From: Colias croceus
Lineage: Eukaryota > Arthropoda > Insecta > Lepidoptera > Pieridae
Reading direction: 5' to 3'
Assembly: GCF_905220415.1 (NCBI RefSeq)
Contig: NC_059537.1
Span: forward strand, 4,749,622-4,813,621
DNA: 64,000 nucleotides
Below, one piece after another: positions 30,901 through 40,908 of this stretch; position 1 is the stretch's first letter; each line of letters begins with the position of its first letter. The notes beneath the pieces are model-generated. The model was not told the origin of the DNA and ran no database searches. It saw only the letters and a list, made by a program, of their open reading frames with translations. Both the position numbers and the translations under genes were made by a program.

Positions 30901-31785
30901 ACAAATATATAAGGCAATATAGTTTAATTTACTAAACATAATATTTTCATTATAACCCATTGAGCCCCCAGCGGCCCGATCAGTCCACGACACAATCGAT
31001 TTTCTATGGTGTCTGTGATTCCTGGGACTGATTTAATAAACAAGAACTCACCTGTTGCCACCTAAAAATTTTGGGAAATATCGTTTCGGTAAAAACATTG
31101 CAAATGCAGCCATGAACACCCATAATATTGCAAGTTCATCCAGCAATTGTCCTAAAACAACATAATACATATAAAAAAATATACATACAAAGTTAGAATA
31201 CATAATTATGAGAAAAAAAGCACAATTCAACAGGTTCAATGTTCAGAAAACTGGTTTGTGTTTTAGGCAAAAAAAGTTCCAAGGATTTTGACCCTTTATG
31301 ATTAAAAAAATGTGTATTGATAAACTGCACATAGTTAAATAATTAAGTCAACTTCATACATACCCACTAAACTTAGAGTTGCATGGAAATATGCTGAACT
31401 TATTCCAACAACCATCAATAGCACCCACAAAATATTAATAGCTGGATTGAAAAATTTAGCATATCCTTGGAAAAGGTGTATCAATACTGGCGGAAATAAA
31501 AAGAACAGTACATTGCTAACCTGAAATTAAAACATTTTTTTAAATATATGATAGTATTTTTTATCGTACAACAGATTGAATTATTCATAACAAACAAGTT
31601 CTATTTTAAAACACATTGAGCTCAAATATAAATACGGCGCATTAAAATAAACTCGGGCCTATTAGCATAAAAAAAGTTAAAAATAAACATACCGTATTAA
31701 CAAATTCTGCTATCATAGGTGTAATGGAATAATTCGATTCACACCAATCCACAGGTGAGCTGCCACGTTCCAAATGCGACCACAT
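18912..31785 (-). CDS. Alkaline ceramidase (ACER3 / Dacer-like)
   Basis: Five exons in gene order: 31785-31693, 31520-31364, 31151-31052, 20154-20017, 19233-18912. Phases agree, giving 269 aa (family ~265-270). The start MWSHLERGSSPVDWCESNY is the conserved alkaline-ceramidase N-terminus. Candidate active-site residues are Ser and His in GISSAYFHATLSLVG (His ~77), Asp in QLLDELAILW (~88) and the pair of His in FPYMHGAWHILIF (~206 and ~210). These match the Zn-binding pattern known for ACER3. Several hydrophobic spans fit a seven-helix membrane protein of ER/Golgi that hydrolyses ceramide to sphingosine and fatty acid. The C-terminus is polar (HPCKKDDNLAI). Intron 3 is 10.9 kb and contains an antisense LINE. 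The first exon diverges from the unknown gene starting at 32742. Confidence 0.94.
20330..20770 (+). repeat. SINE/RTE tail, CTTCCGCCCGCGACTCCG family, copy 1
   Basis: About 440 bp, nearly collinear with 61645-62150. Shared words are CTTCCGCCCGCGACTCCGTC, TCTTCGCGTGGATGGTTTAT, ACGGCTAGGCCTATAATAAT and AAACCGTTAGT-like target words. A short CAGA run is followed by ATCGATCCAGTAACACCCCC. It lies in the large ceramidase intron. Confidence 0.75.
20771..23830. other. Ceramidase intron 3, left part, nothing coding recognised
   Basis: AT-rich intron sequence with no exon that I can support. A small GC-richer patch at about 22245-22310 contains GACGTCACTTCCCGCC, which combines CRE-like and E2F-like words. 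Position alone does not make it a promoter. Confidence 0.4.
23832..23998 (-). repeat. SINE-like repeat, GCTATTGCATAGC family, copy 2
   Basis: Partner of 11262-11432. The core runs GACGTGTGGCACTCGGGGAC, GCTATTGCATAGCATGCC, CGGAATTTCTCGATTTGGTC and CCCGCGATAGAAGCTATGCA. The A-rich tract on its left marks a minus-strand retroposon tail. Confidence 0.7.
24785..28125 (+). mobile_element. Non-LTR retrotransposon (CR1/jockey-like), near full ORF2
   Basis: GC-rich sequence quite unlike the surrounding intron starts near 24805 (GGGAGTCGAGCACTGCTTCG) and ends in a tail CACTTACCATCAGGTGGCCC followed by an A-run of more than 20 near 28110-28132. The endonuclease/RT frame is open. No ORF1 is present, so the element is probably 5'-truncated or of a type whose first ORF is lost. 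An in-frame ATG at 24829 is stopped before 24970. It is antisense to the host ceramidase gene. Clade assignment is tentative. Confidence 0.85.
24970..28062 (+). CDS. Endonuclease-reverse transcriptase of the non-LTR element
   Basis: A 1030-codon open frame. Residues ~55-290 form an APE-type endonuclease (VDFCNIRGLHTN, LFLTETQI, VLGDFNAHH near residue 200, SSDHCLI). Residues ~500-770 are the reverse transcriptase (STGPDGVSPIVL, IPKKGDRSNPSNYRPIAI, RQYGFRSGRST, LDVAKAFDRVWH, GVPQGCVLSPTLF, and the catalytic YADD at 735-738). A C-terminal part follows (RPHMEYCSHLWAG), ending with tyrosine-glycine-arginine-tryptophan before the stop. I see no frameshift or internal stop, so the copy is young or recently active. 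It sits in the ceramidase intron in opposite orientation. Confidence 0.92.
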   Translation: MNAALLGRIPQEGTGTCGAGESLPQRLRCGSPSYSGAGIIPLGHVPRGSQSKQKKSPLSTLTVDFCNIRGLHTNLNAVHYHLETAKPALLFLTETQISTPADVSYLTYPGFKLEHTFAPRAGVCAYVREDICCRRLGTLEGEDLSIIWLHIDCGDHPRVYACLYRSHSGNTGTDRLFEHIQEMIDTLLVQFPSAELVVLGDFNAHHVEWLGSRTTDHAGRTVHDFALAYGLTQLVSSPTRIPDVEGHTPSLLDLLLTTHPENYQVSVVAPLGSSDHCLIRSMVPLMGSKQQTPAARRRVWHYKSADWDGMRGFFASYPWGPVCFSSEDPNACAESITDVVLQGMELFVPYSDVPVGGRSKPWFGRSCNMASRQKQELFQAWVAATACRDPSVGLIRKKYNSASRSYKREIARAKSSYIGALGDRLARLPSGTRAFWSLAKAIQGNFCRSSFPPLHKDEDSLAHSAKEKAELLGALFARNSTLDDRGKTPPTIPRCNHSMADIRFTQRAVRNALFSLDIHKSTGPDGVSPIVLRTCAPELAPVVTRLFRLSYAKGIVPNSWKTALVHPIPKKGDRSNPSNYRPIAITSLLSKIMESIINCQLMRYLEENQLLSDRQYGFRSGRSTGDLLVYLTHRWAEAVESKGEALAVSLDVAKAFDRVWHKALLAKLPSFGLPARLCDWVASFLEERSIKVVIDGSCSKPLYVNAGVPQGCVLSPTLFLLHINDLLQISNIHCYADDSTGDALYPGRANTSKESLNESRNKLVSEVESSLQEVSDWGELNLVEFNPQKTQVCAFTAKKTPFVVEPRFKSTPLSISPKIGILGVEISSDVQFRSHLEAKAKLASKKLGVLSRSRQYFKPAHRLQLYKAQVRPHMEYCSHLWAGAPQYQLLPLDRIQRRAARIVDDRRLSDRLDPLSVRRDVASLCILYRIYYGECSEELFHLLPAAQFHHRTTRRKNQFHPHHLDGWRSTTVRFTRNFLPRTVKLWNDLPPAVFPNNYDIGAFKKRAYLSIKGRQSTCNTSSVASVYGRW
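28140..29500. other. Ceramidase intron 3, right part, unassigned
   Basis: No exon of the host gene is seen. A 100-codon minus frame at 28465-28767 has no family resemblance. The words CGGTCGG and GGTCGGAA start to recur from 28975 on (see findings). A short frame at 29454-29520 (MSDKKEAEVFSLAEIILLVK) is cut by the TIR element that follows and may be a remnant of an older element. Confidence 0.35.
29520..30228. mobile_element. TIR element with G-rich subterminal tracts, carrying a nested SINE
   Basis: The ends are a 31-bp inverted repeat with one mismatch: GGGAGCATTCAAGTAATACG on the left, mirrored by GTAATACTTGAATGCTCCC on the right. Immediately inside both ends lie G-rich tracts (29550-29566 and 30170-30184) and ACGTTACG-type words. 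An RTE/SINE tail (29782-29956) is inserted in the middle. No transposase is encoded. The flanks are T-rich, so any short duplication is ambiguous. Confidence 0.7.
29782..29956 (+). repeat. RTE/SINE tail, CGGTCCGCCCCGGCTTCGCC family, copy 1
   Basis: Runs from ACTAGCGGTCCGCCCCGGCT through CCATCCTCGTACTTCAAGGA and ATCGAAATCGGTTCAGCCGT to a GTGGCATTGATTTTTATAT end. Same family as 30390-30502, 32788-32956 (inverted) and 42895-43052. It is nested inside the TIR element. Confidence 0.8.
30390..30502 (+). repeat. RTE/SINE tail, same family, copy 2 (truncated)
   Basis: AACTAGCGGTCCGCCCCGGC followed by ATCCTCGTACTTCAAGTAAT, cut off after ATCGAAATCGGTCCACG. It is shorter than copy 1 and lies just outside the TIR element. 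Confidence 0.75.
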
Positions 31786-32741
31786 CTTGGAAATAACTAT
31801 ATTCTTTGTTTTAAAATTCGCTGGTGTAAAAACTAAAATAATGTAACTTCGCGTAACAGTACTCGATGTAAAGGGTATTGAACTTGATTGTTGTGTCGAA
31901 ATTTAAACAATGTAATACAGAAGCAAAAAGCACACATTTAAGTCTGATATTTCGCCAATATCAAATTTTAACAGACAAATTCACTGGAAATACTACGTGC
32001 AGTCGTATCCACATACAATTATTGAATGAATCGTGCAGAAATCACAATGAATCATTGACTATAACATCGTGTTTGTATTTTGATACGAACCTTTCAATTT
32101 ATCAACAAAGTGACGTTGACTTTTCGCAACAAGTGACAAATGACATCTGTTGAGTTTTTTTTTTTTTTTAATAATTTATTCATAACCATGGATACAAGTC
32201 CTTCAGTCGCAATCTTGAAGTACATCATTCTGTTGAGGTCGATATAGTATTGTCAACATAAAATTATAATATATCGTTTGCTCCTTAGGTTTGCGTGGGT
32301 TTGCTCTATTAAATTTAGCATAAGATCCCATATTATTACACTCGATTCCGCCTGCAGGCGTCTGTTTTTATCTTGATGAATTTAATTTTAAATAAATGCT
32401 ATTGCTGAGGGGGGGGGGGGGGTCTGCAATGGATTAGCGAAAATTTTCCCTAAAAAATTACCAAGTTAATCTATTTAATTAATTTTTATACACAATCCAC
32501 TAGGTATCCATTTATGCTGCCTTCAATAGAACCATGATATAACTTAGCAGGTAATGCTATAAAGGAGATATTTGAGCCCTATAACTATAAAATTGAGACA
32601 TTTCATTTGCCTACTTCTTCGCCATGGCCAAAGAGATTCGTTTTATTAAATACAATCATACCAAATTTCTCGTATATTATACCTACTCAATAATTAATAC
32701 TATAAAATAAGGTTTTCATTTAAATTACTTAGTTAAGAATA
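31786..32741. promoter_or_regulatory. Divergent promoter region, ceramidase / unknown gene
   Basis: The two start codons point away from each other over 956 bp. TGACAAATGACA at about 32135-32146 and nearby GTGACGTTGAC echo the TGTCA/TGACA clusters at other promoters in this window. A 14-G run lies at 32409-32422. A 91-codon frame at 31878-32153 overlaps this region and is probably fortuitous. Confidence 0.4.
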
Positions 32742-35700
32742 ATGTATGATGCTAGTACATCTAGTAAAACTTATGGTGAGTAATCTAATATATAAAAATC
32801 AATGCCACTTTTCGTTGTAATTCCATAACTCGAGAACGGCTGAACCGATTTCGATAATTCTTTTTTTATTATATTCCTTGAAGTACGAGGATGGTTCTTA
32901 TGTAGAGAAAACGTTAATATGTACCACGGGCGAAGCCGGGGCGGACCGCTAGTTATTTTATAAAGTATTTTTACAATTTGTATTAGATATAGATAATAAG
33001 TAGGTAATAACTGATTGAATATTTATGAACATAATATTTCATGGCGTTTCACTCAGCTCTAATATGCAAGGTGTTTCCATGCTTTAGCATCATCAAATTC
33101 TACATTCCGAATAATATTTGTTACTTTACTCCACCACTCGTGTAATTGTTTTTATAATTATCCTTTCGGTAAAATTTAGTTCTAACAAAACGATTATAAT
33201 TTTTAGCTCACTCTGACACAGAAGGCATAGAATTCACTGATTTCTGGAGTAACATAAGTATCGACAAAGAAGTTTTAAGAGGTGTTAAACTGAGAGAAGT
33301 GAAACCATCAAAGTCTCCAATGAAAGAACATGTGCCTATAGACGTTAATTTTGATATTAAAACAAAGTCCGTTAAAAAGATTCACCGGAAGTAATTTAAC
33401 ACTTTGTATCAATTTTCTATAGAAACCATGTACTAAGAGGCGATTGGCTGATAATAACCCTAAAAATCATAGTTATCGCTAGTGTAGAATAACTAGGGTC
33501 TACCAAAATATCAATAAATTTTTGCGTTATAATGCATTGCTTCCTCAACAGCCATCAAAACGCAGAGCAACAGCTTTAACGTCAATCTAGCTAAAGAGAT
33601 AATAGGCTTTGTCGTCAATTTCTTTTTGACGAGAACTTGATCGATTGATTTATTCTATATTTCAGAAAGGCTGAAAACAAATCGGCTCTCCGAAATAATC
33701 GTAGCCTTCTAACGTGTTGTAAATCATTTCGTTCCTCAACGCTTCCACGAAGTCATAGCGCTCGTCGCAAACGCAACAAATATAACAGCAAGAGCAATAA
33801 AAACAAAAATAGGTGTCCTATGAGAATAGCTGAACTTGCTGCTCCTTCAAAACGTCATTGTTTAGATACATGGAGACATAAAGGCAACATGCTTCCAGAC
33901 TTCATGGTAAATTATTTGCAAATTTGGGTACCTACTTAATAACAAAATGTGCTTTTCTCTAGTCTAATTCGAAGCTGTAAACGTGTCAAACTAAATAAAA
34001 ACAATCATCAATTTATAAAGAGGGATATCCCCTCGCAAAATGTTGTTCATTGATAGTGCAAATGTTTAAATTGCAAAAATAATTTGTACATGTATTATGA
34101 AATAATATTTTAAGGCCGACAGATTACGAGAGCACGTTATGGATCAAAAACCACTAGTTCATATTAGTGATGCAATTATTTGTTTTAAATCACGAAATAG
34201 GAAGAGAACAAGGTACCTACATGACACAACAACTAAAATCATGTATTTTTAAATAAAAAATTATTTAAATAATATTAAAATACATAACATATTTTGCTAG
34301 GCACAGGACAAGAGATGCAGATACAACAATTAAAGACAAAAATTATGACAAGACCAAACTACTATGTGCACTATTTGGATATGAAATACATAACAAATTG
34401 TTAAAACCTGTTAAAACAATATTAAACCCTGAGTATGTACGATGTTAAAACACATACATAACGCTTAAAAAATACAGATTCAAAATTAATCATTTTATGA
34501 ATTTTCAGATTACGAAAACTTTCGGAAATTATAAATACCGAGATCTCTAAAATTTCACGTAAAAAAAATAGAACTAAAGTGATTAACCATAAAATACAAA
34601 GTGAAATAGCAGATAAGGTAAAATAAAAATATACCCAATAGGTAGGTACTAAAAGTAATTTTTGATCATTTAAAAAAGAGATTTTTGTTACGAGCACACG
34701 TGCCCGGAGTGAAACTTCTTTGACAAGATTCAAAGACACCACAATCGTCGCCTTACTCCATGACGTTACGGTATTGCCATGACACGACCTTGAAATTTTA
34801 CTCTCAATACGTAATACATTTATAGTTTCACTTCAAAAATTTATATCATTTACTTGAATTGAACAGGTAACAATTTGGATAACGTCTATCTTAGAAGAAT
34901 CTTCGATGAAGCTCATGTTGGATGATTACCTAGGTGAATAAAAAAAAAATGTGTGCGTGTACACACGTAAGAAGTGAAACTTCTTTATGACCTTATTTTT
35001 CAAAAAATAATTTATACTAAGTATATGCAACTATACAGAAATACATCGAATCACGCGTGGTAGGGATATGAAAAAGATGGCGCGTAACTAAAAAATGTTA
35101 CACTACATTTTTTTCCAACCCCGATAAAGAAGTTTCACTTGAATCATCTTTTCATCGATACTAATTAGAGTACTTATATAATATTTTTAAGTTTATGTAC
35201 TTAATATTCCTTAATGAACTGTTCTCTGATAATGATTTTAGAATTAGAAGAGTTAGAAGGACACATATGGGATATAATAGACAACATTTTTGACGCAGTT
35301 GCGGTAAGAGCTTTATGAGAATTGAAAATGCTTATTAAATATAATTTAAACCAAAAGAAATTCGAATGAGCTTTTATTTTATTTTAGGGCACCTGTAAAT
35401 CTGAAAGTATATCACTAATGGAAAACAATATTAGTTCAAGAAGCAATAGCTACATATCGGTTTATAGTAAAAAATCTAGTCTAACATCTGGTATTCAAAA
35501 TGAAGGTAGTATTCACGATGACATAAGAGAACTATTAAATGAAATATCGGGAATAGCAATTCCTGATATTAATGAAGATATAATAAATAAAAATCAATCA
35601 GACGAAATAAAAGGAAACAGCGAAATGGTCGCTTTGATTTTATCTGATCTTATTGATCAAGCCACTGCTGGCGATTCAGAGAATGAAATAAGTTCAGAAA

Positions 35701-37926
35701 AATTTACCGCATCCTTAATCGACACTATTATAGACACGATTTTAAGAAAAAATTTCAATAGTTTTGACGATATTATGCCTGTTACAAACGAAAGTTATAG
35801 TAATGCCGAATCTGTTGAGAAGATTTCAAGCATGGACGTAAAAAGTGAAACGTATGACGAATTAAACGAAACAAAAATAGATGATGCGTCGGCAAAGGAC
35901 CATGCTATCGAAGAGCAACCGACAAACGTCAAAGAAAAAGAGTCAAAAAGCGATGATAATATAAAAAATCATGAAATAAAAACAGAAGAAGACGTCATCC
36001 AAGAAAATACATCTGAAACTACCGACGATGCTTTTAAAAAAGTAAAATTTTCTGATATCCATATCGGTAATTACATATATATGTAGTAAGAAATATTGTA
36101 ATCGATTTAAATTAGCTTGGAAATATTTATTCAATTCTTACGCTTTGCATATTAAACTTCAATATCATGTACGTCCAATTTTATTTTCAGATATAAAACA
36201 TAAAATTATACCACATTACGATGAAAGGTAAGAATATTTTAACTATATGCAAGATATTAAATATATTTATTTTAATTTCAAAACCATTTTAAATCTGTTA
36301 TTTTCTCGTTAGCTATGATAACACTATAAACATAAATACTTCGGAAAACAATTTTTCACGAAACGATTCTAGGGCTTTTCGTAGAAATATCAATTTTGCC
36401 CCGCCAAATGATCATCTCATCAGTAAGTATTTAGAAATAAGATCTACATCTTAATATATATAAATCTCGTGTCACAATGTTTGTCCTCAATGGACTCCTA
36501 AACCACTTAACCGATTATAATAAAATTCGCACACCATGTGCAGTTCGATCCAACTTGAGAGATAGGATAGTTTAAATCTCAAATCGTTTTAGAGAAAGCG
36601 GGCGAAGCCGTGAGCGGGCAGCTAGTTATTATATGAAATGACATTACCAGTATTGATGAAGTTTTATGTAATTTGATTATATTATAAAATACTGAAAAAC
36701 GTTATTTTCAAATACAGGTGATGTAGACGAAATTTGGCCTGAAAATATCTTGCCATTAACTGCAAAGCTTTCAGCTTCAGTAAGCAAATCAGTTACTTCC
36801 TTGGGTTTTATAATAGAATCAGAAGAAGTAACCACTTCGCCGGATCCTAAACTAAGAATAGAAACCGAAAAATCATTGGAAGAAGAGATTGTTGCTGAAT
36901 TATCGAATTTAACTGACACAAAAATGGAAAACTTTGAGGAGTTATATACTAGTTTCTCTCCTGAACTAAATTCTTTAGATGCAGAACTTAACGCAGGTGA
37001 TAATAATAATAATATTCAATTGATTGAATTTTGTAATGGTGAAGAAATAAACACAGAAAGGATTAAGGAATTGAACAATGACGAAGAGATTCAAATGAAG
37101 ATAAATATTCTCCAGACTTTAAATTTAACCACGCTACCCATAATTGATATTCACTCTGAAATACCAGAACCATATTTAAAAAAACTCGTTACGAAAGACA
37201 AAGGAATACAAACAAAATTAAGCGATGACAAAAGAGAAAAGCAAGGTATGCAAATTTTAAATATAAAACAATTTTATACTATTGTTGAAGCATATAACAG
37301 CGGCAATTTCCACACAAACATTATCACAAAATATATACCATAGAATAAGGTAGTCGCGTGGTAGTCGCTAATTGTGAACCTACCGTCGATTTCGGAAAGT
37401 AGTTTGAAAAAATATGTTTACCTGTTTTCTAACCACGCAGAGAACTAGAATTTACAAAAGTTAATAAATAAATAATTCGCGTAATTTTCAGTTCACAAGC
37501 AATTAAAATTACGACAACATGATATCCGAATATGGTGTAAAGGCCTTGAGAACGTCATGTTTAATTTAGAAAATTGGCTTTATTGGATTGAAAATACCCA
37601 TACTCATGTAGCTCATTTGCGGAATAACGGTATATGATAAATAACAAGGTATTAGAAATTCCTATAATGGGACTTATATAAGTTATACCTTCCTTTCAGC
37701 TGTTGTTAGTACTTCCCGAAAAATGAAAGAGGAAAACTTGAAAGAGTGGATAAAATTGAAGAAAAACATAGACTCTGATGTGAAACTATGGCTCAAATTA
37801 AACCAAAGACTCGTTATTGGTCTGAATAGCTATAAAAATTATTATATGAAAAGAACAGTAAGTGCTGATTTACATGAGATTTTCCTTCACGATCATTTGA
37901 ATAACAAATTTGCAATGCCGAATTAA
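32742..37926 (+). CDS. Uncharacterised 881-aa protein, 14 exons
   Basis: I do not recognise this gene. Exons: 32742-32775, 33207-33390, 33666-33906, 34115-34212, 34301-34432, 34509-34617, 34867-34933, 35242-35303, 35388-36066, 36191-36227, 36313-36422, 36718-37245, 37492-37629, 37700-37926. All borders are GT-AG and all 13 junctions keep phase, which would be unlikely by chance. Exon 7 is the least certain. The protein is polar. A basic Arg/Ser/Lys-rich part (residues ~80-150) is followed by acidic Ser/Asn/Glu-rich regions (~310-535 and ~585-760) with no membrane span or signal peptide. The C-terminus is more ordered and Trp-rich (WCKGLENVMFNLENWLYWIE, then EEWIKLKKN-like). Such composition is typical of fast-evolving, perhaps lineage- or germline-specific proteins. 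The start and first exon are provisional. Confidence 0.72.
32788..32956 (-). repeat. RTE/SINE tail, CGGTCCGCCCCGGCTTCGCC family, inverted copy
   Basis: Reverse complement of the unit at 29782-29956, from ATATAAAAATCAATGCCACT to GGCGAAGCCGGGGCGGACCG on the plus strand reading. It sits in intron 1 of the unknown gene. Confidence 0.8.
34945..35148 (+). repeat. MITE-like repeat with GAAGTGAAACTTCTTTAT end, copy 1
   Basis: Reads GTGTACACACGTAAGAAGTG, then AAACTTCTTTATGACC, TCACGCGTGGTAGGGATA and GATAAAGAAGTTTCACTT. The same sequence occurs inverted at 45232-45458. The two ends are near mirror images (AAACTTCTTTAT and ATAAAGAAGTTT), consistent with terminal inverted repeats. It lies in intron 7 of the unknown gene, starting right after the splice donor. 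Confidence 0.65.
36452..36630 (+). repeat. SINE/RTE tail, CTCGTGTCACAATG family, copy 2
   Basis: Nearly identical in order and words to 12625-12795 (CCTCAATGGACTCCTAAACC, GAGAGATAGGATAGTTTAAA, GCGGGCGAAGCCGTGAGCGG). It is in intron 11 of the unknown gene. Confidence 0.75.
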
Positions 37927-38460
37927 ATTGGTATTGTTTATTAGTATTCCAATAGGAAGGCTTAATCCTTGGTGTCTAATTAATGTCAATCAATTACATC
38001 AAATTGCGTCACTACACCTTGTCGCCTTATTAGAATTTCTTTTGTTATAAAGTTATGAGAAAATACGGGACTGTTAAGGAAAGTAATTAAATATGGTGAC
38101 CGATATCACTGCTAGCTTATATGGAATTGCGTATAGGTTAAATCAACTTTGTCTGCCTTTTCAATTGTAATATTTATAAAGGCTGTACTACAACAACTAT
38201 AAACAAAAGACAAAGTTCCTATAGTTATCTTAAAGACCATTAAAATAAGGATTCAAATAAAAATCTTCTGATATACTTACTTTATACTGTATTTCAGATA
38301 AAGACTCCATATCCTCAACAAGGATTATGTCAATGTTATAAAGCATTTTAGGATCTTCTATCTGATATCACAAACATTGACATATAAAGATACATCAAGA
38401 TATGAAAATGCAATATAAATATTAGCACAAAATATGTGTTTCACTTATTTACACCTAGAG

Positions 38461-40908
38461 TCACTTAAAGTGTACACTTAGTTGATTATAATCGTATTTC
38501 CTCACATTGGTGTCACGGCAGCCGACGAAAATCCATTTCCCGTTGAATGATATGTCTCTAATGCCATCACAATCAGACCCTGTCAACTGAACCCTTATGG
38601 TTTCATGGCCTTCAGTTAAAGACAGTACAGCACAGTTTCCGTCCTGACGCCCAACAACATATAAGTTGTTTGTTAGGGTTGCAAGACACAAGATAGGGCT
38701 GGCTGATTCGTGTATTTCTTTGATTATTTCACCGTTTTCCAATTTCATGTGTATGATCTGAAATGTTAATATAAGTATTATATATCACTACATAGTATAA
38801 AACAAAGTCGCTTTCTCTGTCCCTATGTCCCTTTGTATGCTTAAATCTTTAAAACTATGCAACGGATTTTGATGCAGTTTTTTTTATAGATAGAGTGATT
38901 CAAGAGGAAGGTTTTAGTATATAATTTATTAGGTTTTAGACAAAGCGGGCGAAACCGCGGGCGGCAAGCTAGTTATAATATAATATACAAAAAAAATTAT
39001 GACAAATTTTCAAGCATACATAAACATAGTTATAATAAATGTGAATTTAATTTTTTATTACCTTTCCATCAGCACAACCAACAATGATAGTTTGATTGAC
39101 CACAATACAGGCATTGCAGGCGGAATCTAATTTTTTCTGATACATCTGCTCCCTTTTTGCAACATGTGCAGCTGTTACCCTGCCACTCTCACAACCTATT
39201 ACAAGTATCTTATTCCCTGTTCCAATCTAAAAAGAACAAATTAAAAAAATATATTGATAATTATAAACCTTGTAAATAGTTAGATTACATGATGAAGTTC
39301 AGCATTATCTTAATTAGTTTACTAAATAGCATGATTTCAAAAAAGGTTATTTTATTATTTCATTATATTATGTACTTTTTATCAGAGCAGTTAGGAAACA
39401 AAGTTTCTTTTAAAGAAACATGCTAATGTTACTCTTAAACTATCTTTTTCTATTTGAACTAGATTACCTCTCGATCATTCTCAACTGCCACTTCTTCTTG
39501 TGTGATACCAAGAGCACAGCAATTGATTGGACCCTGGTCTTTAATCACATCATCCAAACATTTTGATTCACCAACATCCCACAATTTTGCAGTACCATCC
39601 CTATAAACAAAACATTATTAATAGTAATTATGTTAAATATTTTTCATTTAACAAATCCAATTCAGCTAAGAAGACAGAAGGGTTTTGTTATGGGTATGTT
39701 AAGGGTATGGTTATATAATATATGTATGGTTTTATATTCATTTCTAGCTTCAGGAGCTTTATGCAGACAAAATATTGAATACTTTTGTAATATCTAATAC
39801 TTACATTAAATTGCAAAGCAACAATGTGCCACTGAGAAAATTTCGAAGCATAGTTATTAAAGATACTCTTAAAGACAATCTTTAATTAAAAAAAAACTTA
39901 CTTGCTAACAGTTAAAACATTTCTTCCCTTTTCAATAATGCAGACATCCATAACAGCCATTTCATGGCCTTTTAGAGTCACTGGGTTGATTCCAGATTGT
40001 GCTGACCAAATTTTGGACGAACCATCCGCCCCAGCAGAGATCACAACTATACCAGATGGGAAGAATCTGCATTTATATATTGGTCCTCCATGACCCTTCA
40101 AATCAAGTATTTGATCACCTGAAAAATTTGACAAACAAATAAACAGATTTGTCTATCTTTTTAATGGTACATCAGTAAGAATATTAGTGGAAACAAAAAC
40201 TAAAAATTAAATCATCAAAAAAGGGAAAAATCAAACAACGTAAAAATTCTGAATGAATTTTCATTAATCAAGTATAATATCCAAGGCCTGTAAATGTAGT
40301 GCCATACTAAAGAAGCTACCTGTTGCTACATACCTGATCTATTATCCCAAACTAAAAGCTTGTCATCTTCACATGATGATACAGTTAAGAAGTTATCTGC
40401 TGCACATAGTGAGATAATTGCTTTCTTGTGGATATTATGTACTTTCGTCGGAGCCACAAAAGCTACCTTTAAGCCAGATTCAAAATGTCTTAAAGCAAGA
40501 CTTAGGTTTGAATATGAAATTAATTGGAAAGTATCTGGAACATGTAGCTTAACTTTAACTTCAGATTTGTCAAGGGATGCTGATATCTTATCATGTATAC
40601 TATTCACATTCAAATATTTTGAGGATATCCAGGCTTTACCATGCGGCAATCTGCAAAATAAATATGAATATTAATTTTTAAATTCAGATTTGATTCTTCG
40701 AAAAAGATTACGAGTATGGTAAAATTGTATGGGCTCTACAAAGCTTAAGAGTTCATTTTTTGTAATGCTAGTCGTTTGTAAGCACAATATAAGTTACGTA
40801 TATGTATAGGAGTTATTAGTTTCCTTGGTTTAATAAAAATAGAGATGGGAGTCACCTTAGAACGTCATTCCAATCACATTGGATACTAACAACCGGCAAA
40901 TTAGACAT
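38461..40908 (-). CDS. PAAF1: Proteasomal ATPase-associated factor 1-like WD40 protein
   Basis: Six exons in gene order: 40908-40856, 40650-40334, 40118-39902, 39600-39468, 39226-39062, 38757-38461. Phases agree, giving 393 aa (human PAAF1 ~392). WD-type units end in DDKLLVWDNRSG, DGSSKIWSAQSG, DGTAKLWDVGES and, more weakly, GCADGKIIHMK, VGRQDGNCAVLSL and DTNVRKYDYNQL. The run FFPSGIVVISAGADG, LKGHEMAVMDVCIIEKGRNV fits PAAF1 better than general WD40 proteins. Family knowledge: PAAF1/Rpn14 binds 19S ATPase subunits and controls 26S proteasome assembly and activity. It is head-to-head with SNX17 (834 bp between starts) and tail-to-tail with the unknown gene. Confidence 0.88.
38805..38975 (+). 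repeat. RTE-type tail in last PAAF1 intron
   Basis: Reads GTCCCTATGTCCCTTTGTAT, AACTATGCAACGGATTTTGA, ATAGAGTGATTCAAGAGGAA and GCGGGCGAAACCGCGGGCGG, then CAAGCTAGTTA. A typical lepidopteran retroposon tail of a different subfamily from those above. Confidence 0.65.

Noticed and set aside
31878..32153. 91-codon plus-strand frame next to the ceramidase start
   Set aside because: It has no family resemblance or domain, lies in the divergent promoter region and overlaps likely 5' UTR; probably fortuitous.
34680..34860. Third copy of the GAAGTGAAACTTC element
   Set aside because: Only GAGTGAAACTTCTTTGA and a few words match; too degenerate to define boundaries.
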